DNA of 56,318 nucleotides from Ferruginibacter sp. (GTDB lineage: Bacteria; Bacteroidota; Bacteroidia; Chitinophagales; Chitinophagaceae). A program made the translations under genes and the position numbers. How positions within the stretch are numbered: the first letter of the stretch is position 1; each line of letters starts with the position of its first letter. The notes below the pieces were generated by a model. The model worked only from the letters and a program-made list of their open reading frames with translations. It had not been told where the DNA came from and searched no databases. Below, piece after piece: positions 55,701-56,318 of this stretch. The stretch is taken from NCBI GenBank assembly GCA_025351645.1, contig JANXVN010000128.1:1-56318 (forward strand), written 5' to 3'.

Positions 55701-55876
55701 GTAAGTATCCACATAAAGCCTTTAGCATCTTGGGTAATGCCCAAAACATTATTGTGCAACAGGCCATTTGCTTGGTCTATGTGCCTAAAGGTATAGCCCT
55801 TGCTTTGCTGGGCAGTTGCTAAAACCGATTTTAAAAAAACAAAAACGCATAAAATAAGAAGGCGGTAATTGCACAT
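52748..55876 (-). CDS. Propeller-type sensor histidine kinase (LytS-like)
   Basis: The 1042-residue protein has a signal peptide (~1-24) and a large periplasmic sensor. The sensor is built from two-component-regulator propeller repeats (for example GITQDAKGFMWILTPNGLQR, AIYEDNHANIWIATENAGLL, ITQDKEQNIWLGTDNGISIF), probably two seven-bladed propellers. A Y_Y_Y domain (~700-780) and one transmembrane helix (~795-815) follow. The cytoplasmic His_kinase domain has phospho-acceptor His846 in MNPHFIFNCLNSIDN and the ATP-binding block PPLIIQPFVENAIHHGL. Without a DNA-binding domain it is not a hybrid regulator; it pairs with the LytTR regulator downstream. Confidence 0.93.
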   Translation of the reverse strand: MCNYRLLILCVFVFLKSVLATAQQSKGYTFRHIDQANGLLHNNVLGITQDAKGFMWILTPNGLQRYDGSRFVNYHGIVNNPLNGSTNGAGLYADNIKNEVWVMKKNVIEKLSLPTNKIIDYIPDQVIKDSTFKFDSYTGENNNHWLLGQKGVILLKDSTNKIGSAILNIHALNLREGNGIAADSLHNQTWLTIADGLLLFDGNTKKVFSKKNNIIHNPLLQHFGTRNTPPRLIMKDSKSNFWISTWGNLFYRFDQHSQKLITYNLVAINKWPSSKTEEDRTLLINAIYEDNHANIWIATENAGLLLYHATTDDFENIIVDKKNRQGIQYNYKIYCITQDKEQNIWLGTDNGISIFNPYNQCFKVIQHEENKPSMPKNEILSYIQTITGNIIVGTWGGGIAVYDAHWKFIKNIVFPAPFQYNMVWCFMQLDDGNIFIGCQHGYIHVYDPVTEKIKTIHPPELENFTIRCMAKDAGGNVWFGLNNGKVAEWQKLQNKFYRYNDSLQTGTNNGAAVFKILIDKKQRFWVSTERGFKQFDTGKRMYTQVYLPDKKNPSSISAISSQGIESLDDTTLAIGTIYGGLNLFNIKTASFSHLTTSDGLPANSIYALKKDTEGYLWFTTDYGLYKSQPATKKFIRYNMEPGVINSSFNSNNFYALKDGTWLTASTTEIICFEPATNLQNNKNDKVQIAGFKIFDDAFFIDSLLQANKPVQLSYKQNFITIEFALLLFSNLQQTKYYYKLTDVNKDWVSADSKNFASYTNLVPGNYTFSVKAENDLGVSATTSFAVIISPPFWQTWWFRLVGFLVTGVIVYWLIKKRISAIRHEAGLKQKIAETEMMALRAQMNPHFIFNCLNSIDNLIQMEEKEKATLYLSKFAKLIRSILENSTKNIVPCWKDMETLKLYLELEELRWNKKFTYQLAIADEVMDGDYKVPPLIIQPFVENAIHHGLLNKIEGDKTLLVSVLATHNHIQYIIEDNGVGRVKAASYKQLNKPAHQSMGMQITTDRIHLFNQSNNGSVIITDLVDEHQQPCGTRVTISLINQP

Positions 55877-55931
55877 GTTTTAAAGTTACCTGAAATTTAA
55901 TACCTTTTTAATTGATCAGCAATACTGATGG

Positions 55932-56318
55932 TTATTTATCTTTTGGCAACGGCAGCCTAAAAAAACCGGCTGTTACTTCTAAAGTTTTGATGGCTCGTTT
56001 AGTATCTGCGGTAAAAAAGAATTTGCCTTCTACAAAGGCCGCATCCACTTTTGTAATTTCCATTTCACCTTTTCTGCCCCCCCCAATGCCTATGTCGTCA
56101 TTAGTGCCAAGGTCTACCGCATTGCCTTCGCCAAAGGTTGCCTTTTTGCCAACTATAAAGTCGTTTTTATCGTAAGGAAGCCCAATGTATTCTCCGTTGT
56201 AATAGCCTATTATCCTGCCTGCCAAAGCCGGCGGCATCATAGTAGTGGCTGCCCAGTTTTTGGCGTTTAGTTTTCCTTTCATGCTATAGCCATCTGCTGA
56301 GGTAGGTATGCTTCCTGG
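55932..56318 (-). CDS. C-terminal part of an unrecognised protein (runs off the window)
   Basis: The frame is open to the end of the window, so only the last 128 residues are seen and the start lies to the right. The visible part is strand-rich: KGKLNAKNWAATTM, ALAGRIIGYYNGEYIG, then KGEMEITKVDAAFVEGKFFF and VTAGFFRLPLP near the end. This resembles small exported beta-sandwich proteins of the DUF6252 type, but the match is from memory and weak. It is upstream of the sensor kinase on the same strand with a 55-base gap. Confidence 0.6.
   Translation of the reverse strand, partial: PGSIPTSADGYSMKGKLNAKNWAATTMMPPALAGRIIGYYNGEYIGLPYDKNDFIVGKKATFGEGNAVDLGTNDDIGIGGGRKGEMEITKVDAAFVEGKFFFTADTKRAIKTLEVTAGFFRLPLPKDK

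Overview
The window looks like a chromosomal segment of a Bacteroidota bacterium, most likely in the Chitinophagaceae or a close relative. The evidence is a low-GC, AT-rich intergenic sequence, little Shine-Dalgarno signal, type IX secretion (T9SS) related proteins (PorV/PorQ family, a gingipain-type C25 protease with a C-terminal sorting domain, PorW/SprE), a Porin_10-type porin, bactofilin, BshC (bacillithiol), a LytTR regulator with a propeller-type LytS-like kinase, and many secreted proteins ending their signal peptide in A-Q. No phage, IS transposase or CRISPR array was found.

Layout. 1-137: 3' part of a 5S rRNA with its terminator, the end of an rRNA operon. 589-4155 (-): four-gene exported operon with two beta-barrel-like proteins, a GDPD lipoprotein and a metallophosphoesterase. 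4516-4586 (-): tRNA-Gln. 4694-8566: divergent cphA (cyanophycin synthetase) and cphB (cyanophycinase). 8599-10349: VOC protein and tyrS. 10807-16991: PorV-family protein overlapping a 1690-residue C25 protease. 17142-24548: acyltransferase, PBP1A, PorW/SprE and a small divergent membrane protein. 24782-26216: bactofilin, an AtpI-like membrane protein and a SprT-like protein. 26614-28973: ECF sigma factor, RskA-like anti-sigma and a secreted fasciclin protein, the same trio known from the mycobacterial SigK regulon. 29095-32767: divergent sodium/solute symporter and GH1 glucosidase. 32833-34990: heavily decayed penicillin acylase pseudogene. 35271-39946: sucC, a purine nucleoside phosphorylase and a porin.

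40159-43000 is a run of small exported cysteine proteins (HYC_CC_PP-type, two HMA proteins, an outer-membrane-like protein, a TlpA thioredoxin and a possible 19-residue peptide). The HYC, the two HMA proteins and the peptide carry adjacent-cysteine (CC) motifs, which suggests a periplasmic metal (copper) and thiol relay. 43068-45807: a transglutaminase-fold protein lacking the catalytic Cys, a YdeI-family gene with a nonsense codon, and a DUF2911 protein. 46054-50725 (-): bshC, a broken clan AA aspartic protease, rimO and kdsA. 50842-56318: GH76 mannanase, LytTR/LytS two-component pair and the C-terminal part of an unknown protein.

The intergenic spaces carry several dispersed repeats: an 89-bp element with 17-bp perfect inverted ends (two near-identical copies and one diverged copy), a roughly 60-bp element with a GTGCGACGCC core (three copies, two of them inside a larger composite repeat), a 45-nt perfect palindrome, and an unusual hairpin upstream of tyrS. 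The most promising items are the sigma/RskA/FAS1 module, the dicysteine metal cluster and the composite intergenic repeats.
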